Assembly (NCBI GenBank): GCA_900545875.1
Contig: URAQ01000018.1
Coordinates: 1 to 13,754 of the forward strand
DNA length: 13,754 nt
Direction: 5' to 3'
DNA from: an uncultured Collinsella sp.
GTDB taxonomy: Bacteria > Actinomycetota > Coriobacteriia > Coriobacteriales > Coriobacteriaceae
Part shown: piece after piece, positions 1-6,456 of the stretch
Position numbering within the stretch: position 1 is the first letter of the stretch
Layout of the letters: every line of letters begins with the position of its first letter
Notes under the pieces: model-generated
The model's input: the letters and a program-made list of their open reading frames with translations, nothing else
The model's database searches: none
Told to the model about the DNA's origin: nothing
Translations under genes and position numbers: made by a program

Positions 1-1091
1 TAGCGCTCGGACCCCAACTTGGGCCCACGCGGCACCGACGGCGTCGCGAAACGCACAGGGTCCAAGTCGCCCAGTACAAGCGGTGTGGGCGGATTGAGCG
101 CACCGCCCGCATGTCCAATACAGCCCAGCAGCACATCGACCAGACAAATCGCGCGCGCGGTCTGGGTGCTATTGGCATACGCGATGCCAATGCCGCCATG
201 AAAGCCAGCGTCCACCACCGCAGCAGGCGCCGCGGCAGCCAAATCACGCGCAGTCGCACGGATATCGTCCGCCGGAACGTCGCACATCGACTCGGCCCAC
301 TCGGGCGTCCAAGCGCTGGCCGCCTGCGCCAGCTCATCAAACCCCGTGGTATAGCGGTCCACGAACTCGTGGTCGCACAGGTCCTCGGCAATCAACACGT
401 GGACAATGCCCAGCAGCAAGGCCAGGTCGCAGCCCGGGCGTACGCGCAGCCAGCGGTCGGCAAGCGCAGCCGAGCCGCTGCGCCGGGGGTCGACCACGAT
501 GATTTTCGCCCCGCGCCGGCGCGCATCGTTGAGCGCGTCAACGGCCCCCATCGTCGACGAATCAACAATGGAACGCCCCAAATACATAATGCAATCGGTA
601 TGCGCCAGGTCGGAGGCGGGACTATAGCCCAGGCTGTGTTCCCAACCAGTGAGACGGCTCACCTCGCAGGCGCCGTCGGCACTGTACACGTTGGGCGAGC
701 CCAGCGCATGCATAAAGCGATACGCCCAGTAGCGGTCGAACGAGGGCACGCCGAGCGTCATGCCCAGCGCACGAGGCCCACACTCGTCAACAATCCCCAA
801 AAGACGCTCGGCAATCTGAGCAAACGCCTCGTCCCACGAAATCGCATCGAACCCCGAGCCATCAGCTCGTCGGCGCATGGGATGCAAAATCCGGTCACGC
901 TCGTCAAACGGCATGTCCAGGCGATGGCGCCCGCGGGCGCACAGGGCACGCGCCGCGCACGGATGCCCCGGCACCGGCAACTCGGCCGCCACGCGACCGT
1001 CCTCAACGCGTGCCGCAAAGGCGCAATCGGCATAGCATCCCCCGCATGTGGTCACCACGGCGCGACCGTCACGCTTCACAGCAGATGCCAT
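1..1091 (-). CDS. Molybdopterin oxidoreductase, catalytic subunit (DMSO reductase superfamily), partial at its C-terminus
   Basis: An open frame runs without a stop from ATG at 1091 to the left window edge, giving about 363 residues; the rest lies outside. An AAAGGGG ribosome site sits 8 bases before the start. The N-terminus has the [4Fe-4S] motif of the family: Cys16-x2-Cys19-x3-Cys23-x27-Cys51, the last in LCARG. Family-typical stretches follow: SWDEAF (85-90), GAKIIVVDPRR for the pterin-binding fold, and CIGHAGG near residue 325. Cys142 in ADGACEVSR aligns, by spacing from the preceding NV, with the Sec/Cys Mo ligand of E. coli FdhF. The next residue is Glu, not the catalytic His of formate dehydrogenases, and no RGQNNVQG-like motif is seen where FdhF has it. 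The region after the GG pair looks more like thiosulfate/polysulfide reductase-type enzymes. No Tat or Sec signal peptide is present, so it is probably cytoplasmic. No in-frame TGA is present, so there is no selenocysteine in the visible part. The superfamily is sure; the substrate is unknown. Confidence 0.88.
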   Translation of the reverse strand, partial: MASAVKRDGRAVVTTCGGCYADCAFAARVEDGRVAAELPVPGHPCAARALCARGRHRLDMPFDERDRILHPMRRRADGSGFDAISWDEAFAQIAERLLGIVDECGPRALGMTLGVPSFDRYWAYRFMHALGSPNVYSADGACEVSRLTGWEHSLGYSPASDLAHTDCIMYLGRSIVDSSTMGAVDALNDARRRGAKIIVVDPRRSGSAALADRWLRVRPGCDLALLLGIVHVLIAEDLCDHEFVDRYTTGFDELAQAASAWTPEWAESMCDVPADDIRATARDLAAAAPAAVVDAGFHGGIGIAYANSTQTARAICLVDVLLGCIGHAGGALNPPTPLVLGDLDPVRFATPSVPRGPKLGSER

Positions 1092-1099
1092 CTCGATTA

Positions 1100-1106
1100 C
1101 CCCTTT
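1100..1106 (-). promoter_or_regulatory. Ribosome binding site of the molybdopterin oxidoreductase gene
   Basis: AAAGGGG on the minus strand lies 8 bases upstream of ATG 1091. It supports the start of a gene whose frame runs off the window. Only about 64 bases separate the upstream terminator from this start, and I see no convincing -35/-10 pair in them. Confidence 0.6.
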
Positions 1107-1155
1107 CATCAGCCAAACACAACAGGCCAAAAGCCCGGCAACGAGCCCCAGACCC

Positions 1156-1191
1156 AAAAAGCCTCCCGCACGGCAACGACCCGCGGGAGGC
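1156..1191 (-). terminator. Intrinsic terminator closing the hyf-hycI-foc operon
   Basis: On the minus strand a perfect 9-bp stem (GCCTCCCGC / GCGGGAGGC, plus-strand arms 1183-1191 and 1161-1169) encloses a 13-base loop. A run of five T (plus-strand A 1156-1160) follows directly. It begins 22 bases after the stop codon of the formate channel gene. A stem, short loop and T-run of this kind is the classic Rho-independent form, so most transcripts should end here, before the molybdopterin oxidoreductase gene. Confidence 0.9.
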
Positions 1192-1213
1192 CCAACGTCA
1201 AACAGACGGTACC

Positions 1214-2053
1214 TTACGCCTCAGACTTCTTGGCATAGATAAACCAGTAGCCGAGCGCGACCAGAACCGCACCGCCCACAATGTTGCCCAGCGTGGCAGC
1301 GGACAGGTTAAACGCAATGCCCGCAACGTTGAGCGCATCGGCGCCGGCGACATCGGCACCATAGCCGCACGCGTGCATCACGGCACCCATGGGCAAAAAG
1401 TACATGTTGGCAACGCAGTGCTCAAAACCGCAGGCCACAAAGGCGGCGATGGGCAGCAGAATGCCCACAACCTTATCGACCACGGTCTTGCCGGCGGTAC
1501 CGATCCACACGGCCAGGCACACAAAGATGTTGCACAGGATGCCGCGGAAGAAGATCGTCACCCAGTCGACCGTCACCTTGCCGGCGGCGACGCTCACCAT
1601 GGAATTGGCGACCGCCTCGCCGTTGAGCTTGTAAATGCCGGCCATGTACACCAAAAAGACGATGAACAGGGCACCGGCAAAGTTACCAAGCCACACGACG
1701 AGCCATGCCTTGAGCATCTGGACCAGCGTGATCTTTTTGCTCTTGAGCGCGCAGACCATAAGCGAGTTGCCGGTGAACAGCTCGGCGCCGCACACCAGCA
1801 CGAGCACCAGGCCCAGGCAAAAGCACAGGCCGCCCACGACACGCTGAGCGCCCCAGCCCAGCGTGCTATCGCTCAAGAACACGGTAAAGAACAGGCCGCC
1901 GAAGGCAATGAACGCGCCGGCGAACATTGCCAACAGAAAGGCCTTTGCGACCGGCAGGTTGGCCTTGGTCACGCCGGCGGCCTCGGTCTTGGCCTCGATC
2001 GCGGCGGGCGCCAGGCAATCGGGAGCGGGATATTCTGCCTTGGAATCTGCCAT
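1214..2053 (-). CDS. focA: Formate/nitrite transporter (FNT) family channel, probably a formate channel
   Basis: A 279-residue polytopic membrane protein, close to the 285 residues of E. coli FocA. About six hydrophobic helices can be traced between residues 36 and 273. Family marks are GAELFTGN (89-96, with Thr94 at the slit position), GNFAGALF (123-130) and GFEHCVANM (209-217). His212 matches the central pore His209 of FocA, which protonates the anion in passage. FNT channels move formate or nitrite; its place at the end of a hydrogenase operon, as with focB after E. coli hyf, favours formate. The chosen ATG at 2053 follows hycI by 39 bases. An in-frame GTG at 2062, with AGGA five bases upstream, and a TTG at 2086 are possible alternative starts. 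No hairpin separates it from hycI, so it is probably co-transcribed. Formate versus nitrite cannot be settled from sequence alone. Confidence 0.9.
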   Translation of the reverse strand: MADSKAEYPAPDCLAPAAIEAKTEAAGVTKANLPVAKAFLLAMFAGAFIAFGGLFFTVFLSDSTLGWGAQRVVGGLCFCLGLVLVLVCGAELFTGNSLMVCALKSKKITLVQMLKAWLVVWLGNFAGALFIVFLVYMAGIYKLNGEAVANSMVSVAAGKVTVDWVTIFFRGILCNIFVCLAVWIGTAGKTVVDKVVGILLPIAAFVACGFEHCVANMYFLPMGAVMHACGYGADVAGADALNVAGIAFNLSAATLGNIVGGAVLVALGYWFIYAKKSEA

Positions 2054-2092
2054 GTCAATCACTTCTTTCCTAATCAGCAGGGACAAGCGCTC

Positions 2093-2596
2093 CTATTGCT
2101 CTTGCCCCAAGCGGACAAAGTGGGAAAAGTCATTGGCGGCCACGGCGTCGTACACGGCGTCGACGGCGTCAAAGACTTCCGGGGACATGGGGTTGTAGAA
2201 CTCCGTGTCGCCCGGCTGAATCCCAACGAAGACGATATCATCACACGATTGCTCAATCTCTTCGATCAGAATCGACAAAGGAAGCGAATGCGTGGTGAAC
2301 ATCGACTTGCGGGCCACATCGCGCTTGTCGAGCAAGCGGATGGACCCGACGGGCAGTGCCATGTCGGCGGCATCGACCAAGACCAGGCGAGGCGGACGCT
2401 CGCGCTTGACCTCGATGATGTCGTCCTCGGGCGTTTGGCCTCCGTCGATGGTGTACCAACCGGCGATAGGTGTGTCTTCCATCTTTTTGGAGAGCACGGG
2501 GCCGGCGGCATCGTCGGCACGCAGCACGCTTCCCGCCGTGAGCACGATACCCGCAAACGGGGCGCCGTTCACACGTCCATCCACAACGCGACCCAT
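2093..2596 (-). CDS. hycI: Hydrogenase large-subunit maturation endopeptidase (HycI family)
   Basis: A 167-residue cytoplasmic aspartic-type protease that removes the C-terminal tail of the hydrogenase large subunit once nickel is in place. The three nickel-sensing residues of E. coli HycI (Asp16, Asp62, His90) correspond to Asp29 in RADDAAGP, Asp75 in LVDAADM and His103 in TTHSLPL. Further HycI features are IDGGQTPEDDI (50-60) and GIQPGDTEFYNPM near residue 125. The start ATG overlaps the hyfJ stop in a TAATG arrangement, with GGGGAGG just upstream, so translation is probably coupled. The N-terminus before the first motif is about 13 residues longer than in E. coli HycI. Its likely substrate is the HyfG protein encoded four genes upstream, whose tail starts after Arg546. 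Confidence 0.95.
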   Translation of the reverse strand: MGRVVDGRVNGAPFAGIVLTAGSVLRADDAAGPVLSKKMEDTPIAGWYTIDGGQTPEDDIIEVKRERPPRLVLVDAADMALPVGSIRLLDKRDVARKSMFTTHSLPLSILIEEIEQSCDDIVFVGIQPGDTEFYNPMSPEVFDAVDAVYDAVAANDFSHFVRLGQEQ

Positions 2597-3177
2597 TACT
2601 GCAACCTCCCCGTCAGATACACGCCCGACACATCGCGCACGCGCTCAACCAGATCGCGGAACTTCATCAGAAACGCGACCTGCTGGGCATGCAGGCCAAA
2701 GTCGTCGTCGAACACCGAGATGCCGGCCTTGGCCGACCCGCGAAAACCACGCTCGTCGAGCAGCGCATCGCAGGCCTCGAGCAGCGACGGCACCGCCGCC
2801 TTGTCGAGCTGGCACTCGCCAAAGGAACGGATGGCCTCGAACTTGGTCTTGGCCTCCCCCTCCGGCAACGCGTCGACGAGCGAATAGAACACATCCACCG
2901 GCACCGACAGGCGCGGCTCAAAGCAATCGAGAACGCCGGTGTGGTGGCCCACGGCGAGCGTGTAGTACAGCACGTCGCAGGCCTCCTGGGGAACGTCTTC
3001 CTCGGTCTCCACAAACTTACGCGTGAGCTCGTAAAAGACCACCTGGTCGGGCGCATGGCCCAGACAGGGGTCGGCGACGCCCTCGGCGGCCTCGTCGCTT
3101 GCGCGCGAGGCATCGCCAAAGGAGCCGCCGAGCATACCGGGGCCCGCAAAGTAACCAGAGCGGTCCGTGAGCTCCAT
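2596..3177 (-). CDS. hyfJ: HycH/HyfJ-family formate hydrogenlyase assembly protein
   Basis: A 193-residue soluble protein. From about residue 45 onward it follows the HycH family: VVFYELTRKF (46-55), then LYYTLAVGHHTGVLDC (70-85), which is the family's best conserved block, and a C-terminal YLTGRL. HycH is needed to produce an active group 4a hydrogenase and is thought to act in maturation or assembly of the large subunit; its exact action is not settled. The first 43 residues are an extra acidic, Gly/Ala-rich stretch that the 136-residue E. coli HycH lacks. The start is supported by GGAGG seven bases upstream. The hyfI stop abuts the start as TAGATG. Confidence 0.9.
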   Translation of the reverse strand: MELTDRSGYFAGPGMLGGSFGDASRASDEAAEGVADPCLGHAPDQVVFYELTRKFVETEEDVPQEACDVLYYTLAVGHHTGVLDCFEPRLSVPVDVFYSLVDALPEGEAKTKFEAIRSFGECQLDKAAVPSLLEACDALLDERGFRGSAKAGISVFDDDFGLHAQQVAFLMKFRDLVERVRDVSGVYLTGRLQ

Positions 3178-3960
3178 CTAGCGACCTCCGGCCAGCACCA
3201 GATCCTGCAGCGCCGAGTAGACCTCAACGCGGCGCGGATCGTCCTGCTTGTCAATGAGCAGCGCCATGGCACCGCGGATATCGCCCTTGGGCGCACCCTC
3301 GAGCGTGTCCATAAACTCGTTGGCCAGGTCGCGGCCGTAACGGTAGCCGCTCATGGCGCGAGCCTCGCGCTCGATGGCAACGCGCAGTTTGTACGGCACG
3401 CCGGGGTGCAGGATATCGGCCTGCTCGCCGGCGGCCTCCACCGTGGTCTCGGCATGGAGCTTTTGGTCCAGCAGACCGAGCGCCATGGCAAAGCCGTAGA
3501 CGGTCTGCGCGGGGCTGGGCGGGCAGCCGGGGATGTAGACATCGACCGGCAGAATCTTATCCGTGCCGCCCCAGACGCAGTAGTTGTCGTAGAAGATGCC
3601 GCCGGTGCAGCCGCACGCGCCATAGGACACCACGATCTTTGGATCGGGTGCGGCCTCAAACGCGCGCAGGGCCGGCATGCGCATGGCACGCGTCACGGCG
3701 CCGGTGTACAGCAGTACGTCGGCGTGACGGGGCGAGGGCACGACCTTGATGCCAAAGCGCTCGACGTCAAAGACGGGCGTGATGGAACCGAAGATCTCGA
3801 TCTCGCAGCCGTTGCAGCCGCCGCAGTCGACACGGTAGACGTACACCGAGCGCTTGATCTTCTTAAGAAGGGTCGCCTTGGCCTTCTCGATGCTCTCGTC
3901 GAGCTCGATCTTGGTCGGGCGGTACTGAAGCCGCTCGGGCAAAAGCGTGGGTTCGGCCAT
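3178..3960 (-). CDS. hyfI: [NiFe] hydrogenase small subunit, group 4 (HyfI/HycG, NuoB-like)
   Basis: A 260-residue cytoplasmic-side subunit carrying the [4Fe-4S] cluster nearest the Ni-Fe site; it passes electrons between HyfH and HyfG. Cluster ligands can be placed at Cys49 and Cys52 (within CGGCNGCEIE, 46-55), Cys116 (YGACGCTGG) and Cys146 (PGCPPSP). The GAVT block (87-90) is also typical. No Tat signal or C-terminal anchor is present, as expected for the group 4 small subunits, which share ancestry with NuoB of complex I. The length matches E. coli HycG (255). The start has AAGGAGGAG directly upstream and lies two bases after the hyfH stop. The C-terminal part after residue 180 (RYGRDLANEFMDTL and onward) is less conserved. 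Confidence 0.97.
   Translation of the reverse strand: MAEPTLLPERLQYRPTKIELDESIEKAKATLLKKIKRSVYVYRVDCGGCNGCEIEIFGSITPVFDVERFGIKVVPSPRHADVLLYTGAVTRAMRMPALRAFEAAPDPKIVVSYGACGCTGGIFYDNYCVWGGTDKILPVDVYIPGCPPSPAQTVYGFAMALGLLDQKLHAETTVEAAGEQADILHPGVPYKLRVAIEREARAMSGYRYGRDLANEFMDTLEGAPKGDIRGAMALLIDKQDDPRRVEVYSALQDLVLAGGR
3185..3189 (-). promoter_or_regulatory. Ribosome binding site that fixes the hyfJ start
   Basis: GGAGG on the minus strand lies seven bases before ATG 3177, inside the end of hyfI. Its spacing supports the upstream start and hence the reality of the 43-residue N-terminal extension of HyfJ, rather than an internal start such as Met15. Confidence 0.6.
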
Positions 3961-3962
3961 GG

Positions 3963-4679
3963 TTACTCCTCCTTCGTTTCAAAATCCATGATGATGCCCT
4001 CGACCGGCGCCGGACCGGCGGGAATCTCGGGCGCATCGGGGTTGAGCTCGCGGTCGATATACTCCGGGTTCACGCCGTGGCCGCCCAGATACTCCATGCC
4101 GGGGCCCTGGGGCTCACCGGACGCGAGCGTCTCGTTGGCAGCCATGCCGTGCGCGTTGCCGGTCTTTACGGCCGAGGCGGCGCGCAGGGCATCGAGCTCG
4201 CGCTTGCACTCCTGGCACATACCGACGGTACGGGCGGCCTGGATGGCCTCCATGCCGCCGGTCTTTTGCAGCAGGCGCTTGGCGTAGTCGATCTCCTTGT
4301 GCGGGGCAAACGGCTTGCCGCAGCGCGAGCAGTGCTCGAGCGTGTAGACGCTCTTGCTGGTGAGGTCGTCCTTGCTCATGACGGCCAGCTCAAACTCCTC
4401 GGTGAGCTTGATGGCCTCCATGGGGCAGGCTTCCTCGCAGCGGCCGCAGAAGATGCAGCGACCGTAGTCGATCGACCAGGTGATGGTATCGGCCGCAAGG
4501 TCGGTGTCCATGCGAATGGCATCGGCCGGGCATGCCACGCCGCAGGCACCGCAGGCGATGCAGAGCTCGGCGTTGTGCTCGGGTTTGCCGCGCATGTCCT
4601 TGTTGGTGGGAAACGGCGCAAACGGGTACTTGACCGTCGCGTCGCCGGCCTTGGCGTTAACCTTCCAAAGCTTCAGCAT
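3963..4679 (-). CDS. hyfH: Two-cluster [4Fe-4S] ferredoxin subunit of hydrogenase (HyfH/HycF, NuoI-like)
   Basis: A 238-residue polyferredoxin that links the electron-input subunit to HyfI. Two complete binding motifs are present: Cys40-x2-Cys43-x2-Cys46-x3-Cys50 (CIACGACGVACP) and Cys75-x2-Cys78-x2-Cys81-x3-Cys85 (CIFCGRCEEACP). Two later CxxC pairs, 117/120 (CSRC) and 155/158 (CQEC), resemble those in E. coli HycF and might bind a metal. The MRGKPEHN stretch and EIDYAKRLL also match HycF. I chose ATG 4679 over the in-frame ATG 4697: AGGAGG lies 9 bases before 4679, the N-terminus then aligns with HycF, and the long overlap with hyfG disappears. From about residue 165 a Gly/Pro/acidic tail of roughly 70 residues extends beyond the usual 180-residue length. 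Confidence 0.95.
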   Translation of the reverse strand: MLKLWKVNAKAGDATVKYPFAPFPTNKDMRGKPEHNAELCIACGACGVACPADAIRMDTDLAADTITWSIDYGRCIFCGRCEEACPMEAIKLTEEFELAVMSKDDLTSKSVYTLEHCSRCGKPFAPHKEIDYAKRLLQKTGGMEAIQAARTVGMCQECKRELDALRAASAVKTGNAHGMAANETLASGEPQGPGMEYLGGHGVNPEYIDRELNPDAPEIPAGPAPVEGIIMDFETKEE

Positions 4680-4680
4680 A

Positions 4681-6453
4681 TTAGAGCGCCTCCTCATCGA
4701 GCGGAGCGGCTATGGTGCCCTCGCCCGCAAGCGGCGACTTGTCGCGCCAGACGTTCTCGAACTGCTCCTTGTCGAGCACGTGGTCGCGCTTGGCGGCGAC
4801 ATCGGTCACCGTCACGCGGTCGGTGCAGGAGTAGCACGGGTCGAGCGAGCCGACGATCAGCGCCGCGTCGCCCACGGTGTTGCCGCGGAACATGTAGCGC
4901 AGGACCGGCCAGTTACTGTACGTGGCGGCCTTGGCGCGCCAGCGGTAGCACTTCTGGTTATTGCCGAGCATGGCCCAGTGCACGTCCTCGCCGCGCGGCG
5001 CCTCGGTGGCACCGATGGCGTACTTGTGCGGGGTGTACTCCCAATCCGTGGTGAGGATGGGGCCCGACGGGCAGTTCTCGAGCATGGTCTCGATCATGTC
5101 GATCGAATCGTAGACCTCCTGGATGCGAACGGCGGTACGGCCGAAGGCATCGCAGGTGTCAGCCGTGGCGGCGTGCATCTTTTGAACGTCCGGATCGGCG
5201 TAGCCGTCGAAGGGATGGTCGAAGCGCACGTCGCGGGCATAGCCCGAGCCACGCATGAGCGGGCCGACCGGCGAGAAGTCGCGTGCGATCTTGCGGTCCA
5301 AGATGCCGATGCCACTCGTACGCTCAATAAAGTTGGGCGTGGAGAGCAAGACGTCGACGAGCTCCTGAACCTCGGAGCGCAGCTGGTGGATGGTCGTGAG
5401 CGTGGAGAGCTTCTGCTCGGCCAAAATGTCGCGACGCACGCCGCCGATCACGTTGAGGCCGTAGGTCTTGCGGTGACCGGAGAGCTTCTCGGCCAGGTCC
5501 ATGGACTTCTCGCGGACGCGGAAGAACTGCTGGAAGCCGGAGTCGAAGCCGGTGTAGTGCGATGCGAGGCCAATATTGAGCAGGTGTGAGTGCAGACGCT
5601 CGACCTCGAGCATGATGGCGCGGATGTACTGGGCGCGCGGCGGGACATGAATGCCCTGGGCGCGCTCGACGGCCTCGGCATAGGCCACCGAGTGGGCGCA
5701 GCCGCAGATGCCGCAGATGCGGTCGGCGAGGAACGTCACGGCGTCATAGTTCAGGCGCGTCTCGGCGACCTTCTCCATGCCGCGGTGCACGTAGAACAGA
5801 CGGTAGTCGGCATCGACGATCGTCTCGCCCTCAACAAACAGGCGGAAGTGGCCGGGCTCGTCGGAGGTGATGTGCAACGGTCCCATGGGGACGAGCGTGG
5901 TCTCCTTGCCCTTGGTGTCGGCCAAGAATTCGTAGTTTTCCATGTCGCTCGCGGGGGCGGGGCGGAAACGGTAATCCATCGAATCCTTGCGCAACGGGTA
6001 CAGCCCGCTGGGCCAATCGTCGGGAAGCACCAGGCGACGGCGGTCGGGCAGACCCTCGGGAATCAGGCCGAACATATCGCGCAGCTCGCGCTCGCCCCAC
6101 ACGCAGGCGGGGACGAACGGCGTCACGGACGGGAACGTCATCTTGGCGGGGTCGACCTCGGCACGCACGGTAACCCAGCCGGGGTCCTCCCCCTCCATGG
6201 AGATGACGTAGTACACGGCGTAACGGCCGCACAGACTGCGCTCGTCGTTGCCGATGATCACGGGAATCCAGCCGTAGCGCTCGTAATACAGGTAGTGGAC
6301 GGCCTCGGGCAGCTTGTCCTGCTTGACGGTGATCGTCAGCTGGTCCTCGCACTGCCATTCGACCTTCTCGATGCAGCCCGGAACGGCGCGGCGCAGGGCC
6401 TCGACATGGCTCTCGCAGCGACGGGCATACACCTTGTTCTCAGTTTCAATCAT
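4681..6453 (-). CDS. hyfG: [NiFe] hydrogenase large subunit with N-terminal NuoC-like domain (HyfG/HycE)
   Basis: A 590-residue catalytic subunit that interconverts protons and H2 on the cytoplasmic face. Residues 1 to about 170 form a NuoC-like 30-kDa domain (GERELRDMFGL at 120-130, YPLRKD at 152-157). The hydrogenase domain follows, related to NuoD. The Ni-Fe ligands are the four cysteines of the L1 motif RICGICGCAH (Cys247, Cys250) and the L2 motif DPCYSCTDR (Cys540, Cys543). As in HycE, the sequence continues past L2: 44 residues follow Arg546, the position after which HycI is expected to cut. The E. coli tail has 32. All four ligands are present, so the enzyme looks functional and proteolytically matured. 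The start lies three bases after the hyfF stop, with a GGAG site upstream. Confidence 0.97.
   Translation of the reverse strand: MIETENKVYARRCESHVEALRRAVPGCIEKVEWQCEDQLTITVKQDKLPEAVHYLYYERYGWIPVIIGNDERSLCGRYAVYYVISMEGEDPGWVTVRAEVDPAKMTFPSVTPFVPACVWGERELRDMFGLIPEGLPDRRRLVLPDDWPSGLYPLRKDSMDYRFRPAPASDMENYEFLADTKGKETTLVPMGPLHITSDEPGHFRLFVEGETIVDADYRLFYVHRGMEKVAETRLNYDAVTFLADRICGICGCAHSVAYAEAVERAQGIHVPPRAQYIRAIMLEVERLHSHLLNIGLASHYTGFDSGFQQFFRVREKSMDLAEKLSGHRKTYGLNVIGGVRRDILAEQKLSTLTTIHQLRSEVQELVDVLLSTPNFIERTSGIGILDRKIARDFSPVGPLMRGSGYARDVRFDHPFDGYADPDVQKMHAATADTCDAFGRTAVRIQEVYDSIDMIETMLENCPSGPILTTDWEYTPHKYAIGATEAPRGEDVHWAMLGNNQKCYRWRAKAATYSNWPVLRYMFRGNTVGDAALIVGSLDPCYSCTDRVTVTDVAAKRDHVLDKEQFENVWRDKSPLAGEGTIAAPLDEEAL
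4689..4694 (-). promoter_or_regulatory. Ribosome binding site that fixes the hyfH start
   Basis: AGGAGG on the minus strand sits inside the last codons of hyfG, nine bases before ATG 4679. An upstream in-frame ATG at 4697 precedes this site and so is unlikely to be the start. The hyfG stop and hyfH start are one base apart, which suggests coupled translation. Confidence 0.65.
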
Positions 6454-6456
6454 TCG

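Noticed and set aside
663..668. Possible selenocysteine at the Mo-ligand position of the left-hand enzyme
   Set aside because: The codon at this position reads TGC (Cys142). No in-frame TGA occurs in the visible 363 codons.
1092..1155. A -35/-10 promoter for the molybdopterin oxidoreductase
   Set aside because: A TTGCCG hexamer is present but no TATAAT-like hexamer follows at 16-18 bases. The evidence is too weak to call.
111..1238. A plus-strand open frame of 375 codons at the left end
   Set aside because: The minus strand here is fully open from 1091 to the edge and carries the Fe-S and pterin motifs of a molybdopterin oxidoreductase, so the plus frame is its shadow.
3178..3960. HyfI as a NuoB subunit of respiratory complex I
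   Set aside because: The large subunit HyfG keeps both CxxC pairs for Ni-Fe, and HycI and HyfJ are present, so this is a hydrogenase and not complex I.
1010..4287. Plus-strand open frames of 625 and 532 codons opposite foc, hycI, hyfJ, hyfI and part of hyfH
   Set aside because: They cross several real genes and have the biased composition of antisense frames.
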